Of a DNA stretch of 64,000 nucleotides, positions 17,750 to 26,575 are shown in pieces. Under the pieces are notes generated by a model that saw only the letters and a list, made by a program, of their open reading frames with translations, was not told the origin of the DNA and made no database searches. The DNA comes from Ralstonia pickettii DTP0602 (GTDB taxonomy: Bacteria; Pseudomonadota; Gammaproteobacteria; Burkholderiales; Burkholderiaceae), in NCBI GenBank assembly GCA_000471925.1, contig CP006669.1, forward strand, positions 310,001-374,000, in the 5' to 3' direction. Every line of letters starts with the position of its first letter. Position 1 is the stretch's first letter. A program made the position numbers and the translations under genes.

Positions 17750-17923
17750 TGGGGTGATCGTACTTTCCGTGTAAAAAGTGGCGGTAGCAGGGCTCGCAGC
17801 CGCCTGTGGCAAGGCTTCTCGCCGCAATGAGTCTCGCGCGATCTGTGTATGTGTAAGTCCTTGATGGATCGGCACTTTCCGGGACAAACTGCCAGAAAAT
17901 GCACGGAAAGTACGATCACCCCA
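17750..17923. mobile_element. 174-bp inverted-repeat element A (IS21-end-like)
   Basis: A perfect 22-bp inverted repeat (TGGGGTGATCGTACTTTCCG plus two bases) bounds 174 bp at 17750-17771 and 17902-17923. Inside, near 17850-17880, a second degenerate copy of the end motif (GATCGGCACTTTCCGGG) follows AAGTCCTTGATGG. Repeated subterminal motifs are a feature of IS21-type ends. There is no coding potential. A related element lies at 52156-52327. Confidence 0.6.
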
Positions 17924-18043
17924 TGTAGGGCTACGTGCACTCGGCAAGGTCTCATTTCCGAACAACTCGCGGGCACATAGATAGCCTTCCTTCCCATTGA
18001 AATGGACAAGGCGTTCGGCTTCTGACATTCCGAGGAGAAGCGT

Positions 18044-18964
18044 ATGCGCAGCACTCAGCACCCAACAGCCAAGGACGCGGCGGCGCAAGGCTTCATCCAA
18101 CGGTTGTTTTCTTGGCTCTGTTTCACTGTGCTTATGTTTCCCGGTGTTGCGCTAGGGATGGACTTCAAGATCTACTACCAACCCCAACTTAAGCTGAAAA
18201 TGCTTATCGGGGATGGGAGGATTCAGGAAGGTGATGCAGAGAAGTTTCTGGCGTTCGCCAAAATGGCTAACCGTGATGACGAAGGACTCGTTACCCTTGT
18301 TTTAAATAGTCCAGGAGGAAATGTTGAGGCTGCTTTCCGAGTCGTCGATGCAATGGATAAAGTTCGCGTCTATACAACAGTTCCAGATAATGCCAGGTGC
18401 GCGTCCGCTTGCGCTTCCATCTTGTTCGCTTCAGGGGAACGCCGAAGTGTTGTTGGTACTGGGATGCTCGGTTTTCACAGTTGCTACCGGCGCGATGGGC
18501 GAACCTACGCCGAGGACTCGCTTTGCAACGAAATAATCGCGGCAAACGCAATGCAAAGAGGGGTCAGCCACGCGGGCATCAATCGTTTCGTTAAGCAATA
18601 TGGTGCGCGAGACATGGCATGGGTCGGGCGCCACGTCGCTTGTAAGTCGCTGCAAGGTCTCTGTAAGCCAGGGCTACTGGAAACTCAATACGAGACGAAG
18701 ACTGCGTTGATTCAAAGTTTTGATTGCAGCAAGCTCATATCTGTTCAAGCGCAGCTTATTTGTGGGGATGCGGAACTTTCCCGTGTCGATAAAACATTGG
18801 CAGAAATCTACAATCAAATGATAAAAACATCGACAAACAAGACACGGTTACGAGCGGATCAACGAGCATGGCTTCGCGATTCTCGCAACGCCTGTGGCGA
18901 TAAAGCTTGTCTACTACGAAGCTATCATCTCCGCATCGATGAACTAAAGCGGATGCGGTCGTAA
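18044..18964 (+). CDS. Exported ClpP/crotonase-like protein with C-terminal LprI-type domain
   Basis: This encodes 306 residues. A hydrophobic signal-like segment (residues about 17-39, ending VALG) precedes a ClpP-like fold: LVTLVLNSPGGNVEAAFRVV, then CASACASILFASGERR (serine/alanine-rich turn where the nucleophile sits) and GFHS. The last 80 residues (FDCSKLISVQAQLICGD..., LRADQRAWLRDSRNACG) match the lysozyme-inhibitor LprI/DUF1311 family, with paired cysteines. The combination suggests a periplasmic protein. The gene is AT-richer than its surroundings and flanked by IS debris, so it was probably acquired. The catalytic Ser/His/Asp set cannot be confirmed by eye. Confidence 0.7.
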   Translation: MRSTQHPTAKDAAAQGFIQRLFSWLCFTVLMFPGVALGMDFKIYYQPQLKLKMLIGDGRIQEGDAEKFLAFAKMANRDDEGLVTLVLNSPGGNVEAAFRVVDAMDKVRVYTTVPDNARCASACASILFASGERRSVVGTGMLGFHSCYRRDGRTYAEDSLCNEIIAANAMQRGVSHAGINRFVKQYGARDMAWVGRHVACKSLQGLCKPGLLETQYETKTALIQSFDCSKLISVQAQLICGDAELSRVDKTLAEIYNQMIKTSTNKTRLRADQRAWLRDSRNACGDKACLLRSYHLRIDELKRMRS

Positions 18965-19115
18965 TGACGTGTCGATTGACGTTTGCCATGCTTAACCGCC
19001 AGAGCGGGAGCGTCACCCGGCGCCGCAGCAAAACCGCGTTCCTGAGAGGCGCGCGCGACATGAGGTGATTCCGCCTGCTCACCGTACCCTCGCACCACGC
19101 CTCGCTGACACGCGT

Positions 19116-19288
19116 CTAGATGCGCTGGCGGTCGACCAGAATCGCCAGAAACCGTGCAGTGCCGTCAATCGCGGTCCAGGCATGGTTGGTACCGCGCTGA
19201 TTTACCACATCTCCCGGCACGAGCTCCGTCTCCGCGATTTCGAGGATCGCCCGGCCTTTGAGCCGAGGACGATCTTGGGTTCCCGCAT
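19116..19288 (-). pseudogene. Cupin-domain protein remnant
   Basis: The minus strand from ATG 19288 (good GGAGG upstream) starts MREPKIVLGSKAGR, then shifts frame into ELVPGDVVNQRGTNHAW and ending ILVDRQRI. VxGDVVxQRGTNHAW is the second cupin motif of small cupins. The frameshift and the lack of the first histidine motif show that it is dead. Confidence 0.55.
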
Positions 19289-19409
19289 GGCATACCTCCG
19301 TCGTGCCTGGATAATCGAATACCTCAACCAGGCGCCGGTCCGTGCGCGGCCAACTTATAGGTGGGGCGAAACCCCTGTGGGCAGGCGGATAACCTTCCGT
19401 ATGCTATGG

Positions 19410-19680
19410 CTTATATGACCTTTTCGGCAGAAACGCCAGTGTGGCGTCGGCGCCGCGACACGGCAGAGTGCGACGATGGTACTGGTACGCTTGAGCATCG
19501 AAGGACGCCAAGTCGAGGCGCCGGCCAACTGTTCTCCTGCAGGCCTTCGTGCATGCGGGCGAAACGCTTGTCGAGGTGAAGACTGCACTGGCTTGCGAGA
19601 CGCTGATCGAAGATGGTATGGAGGTCGCCTTCCTCGATTACTTCACCGCCCCGGCACGCCACGTCTATCGCATCGGCCAG
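19410..19680 (+). pseudogene. Decayed second copy of the reductase iron-sulfur subunit
   Basis: The leader and first codons match 7620-7970: TTATATGACC block, ATG at 19476, then VRLSIEGRQVEAPANCS, and after a frame change VKTALACETLIEDGMEVAFLDYFT and RHVYRI. The segment that would carry the first three 2Fe-2S cysteines (VGCMGQGVCGSC) is deleted, and everything after HVYRI is lost. It is a truncated paralogous locus in the same orientation as the intact gene. Confidence 0.85.
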
Positions 19681-19744
19681 AGATTGATCATGGCCCGTCG
19701 CCCGTCTGCCTGGCTAATCGACACAGTGGCAATCCTGGGACGCA

Positions 19745-19955
19745 ATGCCTCCGGACGCGCGGCGCGGGCGGGGGACGCGACAGCGGATTCCAGGGCGTAG
19801 GCAGCGGTGGCAGCGAATTGCAGTGCGACATCAGTTGCGGCAAAACGAGCCTCGGCTCAGGGTCGCGCGCGGCGAGCGGTGGCGCCCGGGGCGGCTTTGG
19901 CGGCCGAATCGGTGGAGGCTTTTGCGGCGGGCGCGGCGGTGGTGGCCGACGCTAG
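19745..19955 (+). pseudogene. DUF3300 Gly-rich tail remnant
   Basis: The frame ending at 19955 reads GRDSGFQGVGSGGSELQ ... RGGFGGRIGGGF ... GRGGGGRR, closely matching the C-terminal tail of the DUF3300 protein at 4045-5190 (GRDNGFQGVGRGGSAVQ...). Here it is on the plus strand directly after the iron-sulfur remnant, whereas in the intact locus the two genes are 2.5 kb apart and divergent. The remnant is therefore rearranged. Confidence 0.8.
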
Positions 19956-19985
19956 CGAATGAATACCTGACTCCGGAGGGAATCG

Positions 19986-20879
19986 ATGGACTTGGCGACA
20001 AGGCGACATACCAAAGACCTGCATCCGGCTCCACACTCCCCGGCCCGGCACTTTCTCCTTCTACGCGGCCCGGCCCCTCCGTACAGGCAGGCTATCGCCG
20101 GCACGATCCTCGCGCTTGCCGCCCACGGCTCGCAGGCGCTGCCGGTGGACCTGCCGGGTGCTATCCCCAACTTTTTCGGCATCGGCATCGGGTCGACCAC
20201 GCAGTACGCCGGCGGCAACGAACGGATGATCGGCGCAGTCCCGGGCCTGCGCTATACGACCGACGGCGGCAAGCTGCTCGAATGGTATGGCCCGTATGCG
20301 CAGTTCAACTTCGGCAGCCTGACGGGCTGGCAGTACGGGCCTGCCGTCGCGCTGCGTCTCGGGCGCAACAACGTCGACGACCCGGTGGTGGCGAAAATTC
20401 ACGAGATCGACACCACCGTCGAGGCCGGCGGCTACTTCGGCTACGAGTACATCCACGCCGGGGGCATCCCCTTCCGTCTGCGCGGCAGCATCAACGTCAT
20501 GACCAATGCCGGCATCGTCTACGGCGGCCCGCGTGTGATGACGAATGGCAGCCTCTGGGTGCCAGTACACCACCGCGTGCTGCTGGGCCTCGGGCTCGGA
20601 CTGACGTGGACAAGCGGCAGCTTCAACCGGACCTACTACGGCGTGACGCCCGAGGACAGCGCGGCCAGCGGACTCCCCGTCTACACTCCGGGCGGCGGAC
20701 TGCAGCAAGGCACCGGGTGGCTGGCAGCCGTCTACCAGATCGACAGGCACTGGTATGCCGGCGCAATGGTCTACATGCAGCGCATTGCCGGGAGCGCCGC
20801 TGACAGCCCGATCGTCAGCCAGCGCGGCACCCGCAATCAGATCACCTATGGCGCAGGTCTGGCTTATGCGTGGCAATAG
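19986..20879 (+). CDS. MipA/OmpV-family outer-membrane protein
   Basis: This encodes 297 residues. A long N-terminal region includes a signal-like segment (AIAGTILALAAHGSQALP) and is followed by a beta-rich barrel typical of MipA/OmpV: GIGIGSTTQYAGGNER, PGLRYTT, GPAVALRLGRNN, the hallmark RTYYGVTPEDSAASGLPVYTPGG and the terminal GAGLAYAWQ with an aromatic near the end. The family comprises outer-membrane scaffold or porin-like proteins. The true start may be downstream of 19986. It follows the decayed reductase/DUF3300 remnants with no obvious dedicated promoter. Confidence 0.8.
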   Translation: MDLATRRHTKDLHPAPHSPARHFLLLRGPAPPYRQAIAGTILALAAHGSQALPVDLPGAIPNFFGIGIGSTTQYAGGNERMIGAVPGLRYTTDGGKLLEWYGPYAQFNFGSLTGWQYGPAVALRLGRNNVDDPVVAKIHEIDTTVEAGGYFGYEYIHAGGIPFRLRGSINVMTNAGIVYGGPRVMTNGSLWVPVHHRVLLGLGLGLTWTSGSFNRTYYGVTPEDSAASGLPVYTPGGGLQQGTGWLAAVYQIDRHWYAGAMVYMQRIAGSAADSPIVSQRGTRNQITYGAGLAYAWQ

Positions 20880-20972
20880 ATCAAGCGTCGGCATTGAACT
20901 TCGGCAAAGGCTGATATCCATCCCCGGATCGCCCCCGGACCGGGTCTGGGCGATCCGATACCGAGGCAGTCC

Positions 20973-22061
20973 CTAAGCCAAGCGAGCCGGGCGAGGCACA
21001 TCAACGGCGCGCGGCTGAGTGAGGCCGACCTGACCGGGCTTGCGGTTCGGCGCAAAGCCATTCTCCGCCAATGTCTCATCAGCGCTGTCGTAGAACGTGC
21101 CGATCTTGTAGATCTCACGCGCTTCCTTCGCGCTGGCGACGTCCCGGCCAAATTCACGCGAGATGCGCACGAGCTGCTCGATCTGTTCGACCGTGCCCAT
21201 CTTGCGGTCCCGTCGCTGCGTCCAGATGTTGTCCTCGATACCACAACGCACGTGCAGGCCCATGGCGATCGCCATCATGTTGAGGGGCAGCACGTTGAGC
21301 ATCGAGGTTTCCAGGGTCAGCACCGAGCCGTTCGGGCAGGCCCGCACGAAGTTTGCCAGGTTGTAGAGGTTGGGCGCCTCGAAGCCGCCGCCGATCGCCA
21401 CCCAGGTCAGGATCAGGGGCACATTGCAGGTGCCCCGGCGTATCATCCGCTCCACCGTCTCCAATTGCGCGATGCTGGCGAGCTGGAAGTGCGTCTGGAT
21501 GCCATTGCTGCTGAGCCGGCGGATATGTTCTTCCACCCATTCCGGTCCGGCGGGGATGGTCATCTCGCGATAGGCGCGGTAGTTCGCCGGCTCAGCGAGG
21601 GAGGTGCCGGCAACGTCGGCTGCGCACATCTGTTCGACCACGTTCATCTGGTTGGTGTTGATCGCGATCGTCACCTGGTCCGGCGTCGGCTTCAGTTCCG
21701 CCAGCATGTGGCGGGTATCGTCCGACAGCCACTTGGCCACATCCCCTTCGTTCTCCGGCGCGAACGAGATCGACCCGCCAACCTGCAGGATCATGTCCGG
21801 CACCCGGGCGCGGATGCCGGCAAGCAGTTCATTGAACTTGGACAGGCGCTTCGAGCCCTTTCCATCCGCTTCGCGCACGTGAACGTGCAGCACGGTAGCG
21901 CCGGCGTTGTAGCAGTCCACAGCCTTCTGGATCTGTTCCTCCATCGTCACCGGGATGTCGTCCGGAAAATCGGAGGGCTGCCATTCCGGACCATAAGGGG
22001 CTGCGGTAATGACAAGCTTCTGCTGATTTTCAGGAAACAGCGAACCGTCGATGAAATCCAT
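20973..22061 (-). CDS. BKACE-family enzyme (DUF849, beta-keto acid cleavage)
   Basis: This encodes 362 residues of the 3-keto-5-aminohexanoate cleavage enzyme family, TIM-barrel zinc enzymes that condense a beta-keto acid with acetyl-CoA. Seen are VITAAPYGPEW at the N-terminus, the zinc-ligand motif GATVLHVHVREADGKGS (HxH), LQVGGSISF, a later ETSMLNVLPLN segment and GLHVRCGIEDNIW (Arg/Glu of the active site). It is second in an operon, 24 bp after the TfdA-type dioxygenase, so the substrate may be released by that oxygenase. The specific beta-keto acid cannot be inferred. Confidence 0.85.
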   Translation of the reverse strand: MDFIDGSLFPENQQKLVITAAPYGPEWQPSDFPDDIPVTMEEQIQKAVDCYNAGATVLHVHVREADGKGSKRLSKFNELLAGIRARVPDMILQVGGSISFAPENEGDVAKWLSDDTRHMLAELKPTPDQVTIAINTNQMNVVEQMCAADVAGTSLAEPANYRAYREMTIPAGPEWVEEHIRRLSSNGIQTHFQLASIAQLETVERMIRRGTCNVPLILTWVAIGGGFEAPNLYNLANFVRACPNGSVLTLETSMLNVLPLNMMAIAMGLHVRCGIEDNIWTQRRDRKMGTVEQIEQLVRISREFGRDVASAKEAREIYKIGTFYDSADETLAENGFAPNRKPGQVGLTQPRAVDVPRPARLA

Positions 22062-22085
22062 GTCTCTCTCCTTGGGATGAATCTT

Positions 22086-22994
22086 TCAGGCCATGACCGG
22101 CTGGGCCATATGCGCCTTGACTTCGCCTTCGCCTTCGCCAATGCCGAAGGGCTTGTCGCCGATGATGCCGGCGCGCTCCATCTTGCGATGGCAGGGCGCG
22201 TAGTCCATCACTGCGTAATGCTGGGTGCTGCGGTTGTCCCAGATCGCCATACTGTTGGCCTTCCAGCGCCAGCGCACCTGGTATTCGGGAATGAAGGCCT
22301 GGGTCACCAGGTAACGCAGCAGGTCGGCCGCACCCGGGTTGTAATCCTGGCCGTAACGCACGTATGCGGGCGTATGGAAGTTGGTGAAGTGCGTGGTGAA
22401 CGCGTTGACGAAGAGGATGTTCTCGCCGGTTTCCGGGTGAACCCGTACGACCGGATGCTCGGCATCCGGGTACTGTGCCTTCAGCGCCAGGCGCTTCTCG
22501 ATCGGCATAGCTGCGCCAAAGCTCGCCTCGATGCTGTGCCGTGCCCGCAGGCCGGCAATGTCCGCCTTGACGTGCGCGGGCAGGTTCTCGTAAGCGAGAA
22601 CCATGTTCGCCCACATCGTGTCGCCCCCGACCGCGGGCGTTTCCACACAGCGCAGGACACAACCCATCGGAGGTGCCTCACGCCAGGTCGCATCGGTGTG
22701 CCAGGCGTTCTCGTAACGGTCGATCGGCTGGTCCGGCCGCTTGTAGATCTGCACGAGCCCCGGGTGCTCCGGATGGCTGCCGGCTACCGGGTGATCTTCC
22801 AGCTTGCCAAAGCGCTCGGCAAATGCGACATGCTCGGCGCGGGAAATGTCCTGGTCCCGCAGGAAGAGGACCTTGTGCCGTAGCAAGGCGGCGCGGATCT
22901 CGTTGAACAGGCCGTCGTCATGAATAGCATCAGCGAGCTTCATGCCTACGAGTTCGGCGCCGATGCTGGCGGTCAGTTGTTCTACGCGCATCAT
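22086..22994 (-). CDS. TauD/TfdA-family 2-oxoglutarate-dependent dioxygenase
   Basis: This encodes 302 residues. The Fe(II) facial triad is visible: His99 and Asp101 in NAWHTDATW and the distal His258 in STQHYAV. The 2-oxoglutarate-binding arginine should lie in CHRKMERAG. N-terminal IGAELVGMKL and FLRDQDISRAEHVAFAERFG are typical of the family (taurine, 2,4-D and related hydroxylases). It is the promoter-proximal gene of the two-gene unit with BKACE, which suggests oxidative opening of an amino or sulfo acid before beta-keto acid cleavage; that is inference. Length is normal. Confidence 0.87.
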   Translation of the reverse strand: MMRVEQLTASIGAELVGMKLADAIHDDGLFNEIRAALLRHKVLFLRDQDISRAEHVAFAERFGKLEDHPVAGSHPEHPGLVQIYKRPDQPIDRYENAWHTDATWREAPPMGCVLRCVETPAVGGDTMWANMVLAYENLPAHVKADIAGLRARHSIEASFGAAMPIEKRLALKAQYPDAEHPVVRVHPETGENILFVNAFTTHFTNFHTPAYVRYGQDYNPGAADLLRYLVTQAFIPEYQVRWRWKANSMAIWDNRSTQHYAVMDYAPCHRKMERAGIIGDKPFGIGEGEGEVKAHMAQPVMA

Positions 22995-23830
22995 TCAGCC
23001 TCCGAACGCACCAAGACTGAATCGGAACGTGCGATATTCGCAAGCCAGACCGCGACACCATGGTCCGTAATAAAGACTGGATGTATCCATTCTATGTCTC
23101 CTCTTGATATGGACTTCCAACGCACATCGCGTTGCCATCAATGTAGGAGTTGCGGGTCAATCCGGACTTTGCTTTCCGTGCCAGGAGCCGTGCATTTGGT
23201 GCCAGGGAACGGCGCCGGATCGCTCGGACTTGATCATGGTCAAACTCGACTCGTCAGCCGGCCAGTGGTCGGCGATGATGTGACTTAAATTCTTGGCCAG
23301 CGAAAGTCCGTTAGCTTGGCTGAAACCGACGTTCGAACGGCCGAGTGATCGTGCGGGCCAACGACGCTTCATGGCCGGTCTCGGCCGGCTGCCCACCGCC
23401 AGGCCACGGCTGTCTCTGTGCCCCCCTTCTGCCGTTCGGCACCGCGCGGCCCCAACGACTGCTTCCAAGGTAGTAGCGCCGTTCGCTCAAGTGGGTAGTC
23501 CAGTTCGTCGTCGCCCGTTGCGGAAGATCCGGATGATGGACCGCACGGCCGAGCGGCGATCGCACCAGAGCTGTGCGTAAGTAGAAGAATCTCTTATGCG
23601 CGTCCAACCTCGTCTGTAGTTGTGCCCGCCTGGCCAAGAATCCATCATTCGATCAAGGAATCGGACTCGCCGGACTGAGCGCGCTGCGCTCTTCGGTGAA
23701 GGTTCATTTCGATATTTCGCCCAGCGCAATATGCTTGAGCGCGCCTGGAGAACCCCTGTCTGATTTGATTGTTGCCGGGTAGAAAAGCACCACCACACAA
23801 ACCGGATGCTGATCGCCCCCACTTACCGAC
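22995..23830. other. 836-bp stretch without a supported gene
   Basis: This should contain the promoters of the dioxygenase operon (minus) and the lyase gene (plus). Short open frames on both strands do not resemble known proteins. One minus-strand piece near 23157-23290 (ending HQMHGSWHGKQSPD) could be a degraded C-terminus but I cannot place it. Confidence 0.4.
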
Positions 23831-25336
23831 ATGACTTCCGCGACATCCCAAGAAACGACACTTGCCGAGGCTCGACTCAAATCGCCCCCCGCTTCTCGGC
23901 TGACGAAGCACTACGCCCTGCCGGGCCTCGAGCGCGAACGCAGGCAGTTTCATGAGTTCGTTGCCGTTGATCTCGCCCATACCACCATGCTCGTAGAAGA
24001 GGGCATCCTTTCGGTGGACACCGGTCGCGCCATCCTGGAGCAGTTGCTGACCATTCGGAACATGCAGCCTTCGGAGTTTCCAATTGATGCGCGCAAAGGT
24101 AGCTTCCTGTTGCAGATCGAGTCGTATCTCTTCGGCACCATTGGAGAGGATGTGGGCGGCCAGATGCACACCGGCCGCAGTCGGATTGATCAAGGCGCTA
24201 CGGTACGCCGACTTTATAAGCGCAACCGCATTCTGGATGTGATGGACCGGCTGAACGAATTCCAAGGGGCGATCGCTGAGCAGGCGCGCCACCATGCTCA
24301 TACGATCATGCCCGGCTATACGCATATGCAGCAAGCCCAGCCTTGGGTCTTTGGTCATTATCTCCTCAGCTTCAGCTCTCGTCTGCATGACAGCTTTGAG
24401 CGTCTGGCTCAAGCCTACGGGCGCGTCAACCGCAATCCACTGGGAACGGTTGGCCTTGCCGGCACGTCCTGGCCGCTAAACCGCGCGCGAACCACGGAAC
24501 TGCTCGGGTTCGATGGTCAAGTTGAGAACTCCAAGCTTGGTCGTGAAGCTTTTGACTCTGCAGATGCCATTTGTGCTCTGTCTTTCATCATGGCCGATCT
24601 GAACGACCTGGCTACCGATCTGCACATCTGGTCCAGCACCGAATTCGGGTTCGTGGAATGCGATGACAGCTACTGTGGTACGAGCAGCATCTTCCCGCAA
24701 AAGAAGAACCCGGTAGCTCTGGAGACCATTAGGAAGGCGGCCGGTCCCGCAGTAATGTGGCTGAGCACCGCCTTGGCTACGTTCCGGGCGGAAGGAACGG
24801 GCGACCAGGCTATGCGCACCGTCTCTCATATCGATGAAGCCATGGCAACGACTGAGGGCATGCTCGATCTGTTCACCGGCGTCATCGAAACCCTAATCGT
24901 GCACCAAGACCGTATGGCCGATTCGCTCAAGGGTAGTTGGTGCACCGCGAGCAACCTTGCGGACGTTATTGTGCGCGAACGAGGCCTGTCCTTCCGCCAG
25001 GTGCACCACATCGTCGCCCGTGCCGTGCGAAACTGCGTGGGGCAAGAACTGCGCCCTGATCAACTGACTAGTGCTCGTCTCGACGAGGCTGCGCTCGAAA
25101 CGGCTGGCATCGCACTGCACCTGGGCGACGCCGCCGTACGGGAAGCGCTCGATCCGCTTCGCTTTGTCGAGACCCGGATTACTGACGGAAGCGTCGGGCC
25201 CCACCAGGTCGCACGCCTGCTCGAGCGTGCAGCGCAGGAGCGCGCTGCAGATCAGCAATGGGCAAGCGAGGCACGCAGCCGATTGAAGCGTTCGCAACTG
25301 GCACTCGACGAGGCTGTTGGCAAGCTGGTCGCTTAA
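23831..25336 (+). CDS. Argininosuccinate-lyase-like enzyme (fumarase/aspartase superfamily)
   Basis: This encodes 501 residues, somewhat longer than typical ArgH (about 460). Conserved blocks: GGQMHTGRSRIDQGAT (substrate binding), PGYTHMQQAQPWVFGHYLL (catalytic His region) and the superfamily signature GTSSIFPQKKNPVALE at about residues 283-298 with the catalytic-loop serine. ArgH releases fumarate from argininosuccinate; relatives cleave other aminopolycarboxylates such as EDDS. Its immediate partner is a Bug solute receptor and a LysR regulator follows, so a catabolic C-N lyase is more likely than a biosynthetic ArgH. Divergence such as GTSSIF in place of GSSxM supports a specialised substrate. 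No strong ribosome-binding site precedes 23831. Confidence 0.8.
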   Translation: MTSATSQETTLAEARLKSPPASRLTKHYALPGLERERRQFHEFVAVDLAHTTMLVEEGILSVDTGRAILEQLLTIRNMQPSEFPIDARKGSFLLQIESYLFGTIGEDVGGQMHTGRSRIDQGATVRRLYKRNRILDVMDRLNEFQGAIAEQARHHAHTIMPGYTHMQQAQPWVFGHYLLSFSSRLHDSFERLAQAYGRVNRNPLGTVGLAGTSWPLNRARTTELLGFDGQVENSKLGREAFDSADAICALSFIMADLNDLATDLHIWSSTEFGFVECDDSYCGTSSIFPQKKNPVALETIRKAAGPAVMWLSTALATFRAEGTGDQAMRTVSHIDEAMATTEGMLDLFTGVIETLIVHQDRMADSLKGSWCTASNLADVIVRERGLSFRQVHHIVARAVRNCVGQELRPDQLTSARLDEAALETAGIALHLGDAAVREALDPLRFVETRITDGSVGPHQVARLLERAAQERAADQQWASEARSRLKRSQLALDEAVGKLVA

Positions 25337-25363
25337 GGCGAGATGCTCAAGGAGAAGTTGATT

Positions 25364-26320
25364 ATGTGGAAGTCTATTGCAGTGTTCATATCCATCGCCG
25401 CGCTCTCGCCGGGTGTTGGCGCGGAGACTTATCCCTCGAAGCCAATCATGCTGGTGGTGCCCTTTGCTGCTGGCGGCACGGTCAACATGATGGGTCGCCT
25501 GGTTGCCGAGCAAATGGGGGAAAAGCTCGGTCAGCCAGTTGTCGTCGACAACAAGGCCGGCGCGGGTGGTGCAATTGGTGCCGGATTCGTTGCCAAGGCC
25601 GCCCCGGATGGATATACCCTGTTGCTGGGCTCGATGGGACAGGCAGTTCAGCCTCTCCTTACCAAGAGGCTATCGTACGATCCCAAGAAGCTCATTCCGG
25701 TCGCGATGTTCTCGACAGTGTCGAATGTGCTGGCCGTATCCAACAATACTCCCGCGAAGAGCGTCTCGGAGCTGATTAGCTATTCGAAGGCGAATCCCGG
25801 CAGGCTGAATATAGCTTCGGCCGGCATGGGCTCGATCAATCACCTCATCGGTGAACTGTTCATGTCCAGGACAGGAGCCAACTTCGTACACGTGCCGTAC
25901 AAGGGCGCTGCGCCTGCAAGTGTCGACTTGCTCTCGGGGCAGGTGCAAGTGATCTTCGCGAATCTGCCGAACGTGCTTCCCTATGCGAAGGCAGGTAAGG
26001 TCCGCTTGCTGGCTGTCGCTAGCGAAAAGCGCGACCCCGCTATCCCCAACGTACCTACCTTCGCTGAAGCAGGTGTCAAGGATGCGGTTGTCGAATCGTG
26101 GTATGGCCTGATGGCGCCTGCCGGTACCAAGCCGGAGATAGTGAAGAAGCTGCAGGATACTTTGCTTGTTGTGGCCAATGACAAGCGCTTCATTTCCCAA
26201 CTGGCGGAGCAAGGCGCACGACCGTACTCTGGCTCCAGTGCAGACATGACTCAGCTCCAGGAAAAGGAAGGGAAACGTTGGGGTGAGGTGATTGACCATT
26301 CCAGGATTTCGCTGGACTGA
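25364..26320 (+). CDS. Bug-family (TctC-type) periplasmic solute-binding protein
   Basis: This encodes 318 residues from ATG 25364 (MWKSIAVFISIAALS), preceded by AAGGAGAAG. The signal peptide ends near GVGA. Family markers are YPSKPIMLVVPFAAGG, RLVAEQMGEKLGQPVVVDNKAGAGG, VAKAAPDGYTLLLG, VHVPYKGAAPASVDLLSGQVQ and RDPAIPNVPTFAEAG. Bug proteins bind carboxylates, often without a cognate transporter nearby, and are numerous in Cupriavidus and Bordetella. It starts 27 bp after the lyase stop, so it is probably co-transcribed and captures the lyase substrate or its precursor. An intrinsic terminator follows at 26371. Confidence 0.88.
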   Translation: MWKSIAVFISIAALSPGVGAETYPSKPIMLVVPFAAGGTVNMMGRLVAEQMGEKLGQPVVVDNKAGAGGAIGAGFVAKAAPDGYTLLLGSMGQAVQPLLTKRLSYDPKKLIPVAMFSTVSNVLAVSNNTPAKSVSELISYSKANPGRLNIASAGMGSINHLIGELFMSRTGANFVHVPYKGAAPASVDLLSGQVQVIFANLPNVLPYAKAGKVRLLAVASEKRDPAIPNVPTFAEAGVKDAVVESWYGLMAPAGTKPEIVKKLQDTLLVVANDKRFISQLAEQGARPYSGSSADMTQLQEKEGKRWGEVIDHSRISLD

Positions 26321-26370
26321 ATTGACACACTGCTGAGGCCGGTGCTGGCTGCGGAGCACCGAGCAGTACT

Positions 26371-26397
26371 GGCTCCTCCCATGCGGAGGGCCTTTTT
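26371..26397 (+). terminator. Rho-independent terminator after the Bug gene
   Basis: The stem GGC-T-CCTCC (26371-26379) pairs with GGAGG-GCC around a short loop and is followed by TTTTT (26393-26397). It lies 51 bp beyond the Bug stop. It also lies at the edge of the ISL3 remnant and may have come with it. Confidence 0.55.
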
Positions 26398-26575
26398 GGT
26401 TCATCGCCGATTCCAGGCAGGCCGCTTCCGGTGAGGAAGAAGTAATGGTCATCACGGGAGCCGTAGGCCATGCGCTTGATCACCTTGATCCGATTGTTGA
26501 TGCCTTCGACCAGATTGGTGCCCAATGGCCGGCGAGTGTGAGCCAGAATGCCTGGTAGATAGGGCTTGAGCCGCC
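26394..26575 (-). pseudogene. ISL3-family transposase C-terminal remnant
   Basis: The minus strand reads PYLPGILAHTRRPLGTNLVEG, INNRIKVIKRMAYGSRDDHYFFL and then a degraded LPGIGDEP. NxxEGxNxxIKxIKRxAYGxRDxxYFxLKIxxAFPG is the C-terminal signature of ISL3 transposases. The rest of the transposase is absent. It abuts the 3' end of the LysR gene. Confidence 0.75.

Noticed and set aside
17660..18100. 146-codon minus-strand frame over the inverted-repeat element
   Set aside because: Its repeated TWGDRTF words are translations of the terminal repeats, not a protein repeat.
19745..20803. 352-codon plus-strand frame over the OmpV-type gene
   Set aside because: Arg-rich alternate frame; the overlapping frame at 19986 has the MipA/OmpV motifs.
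21252..22883. 543-codon plus-strand frame across BKACE and the dioxygenase
   Set aside because: Spans two real minus-strand genes and their gap and has no family resemblance.
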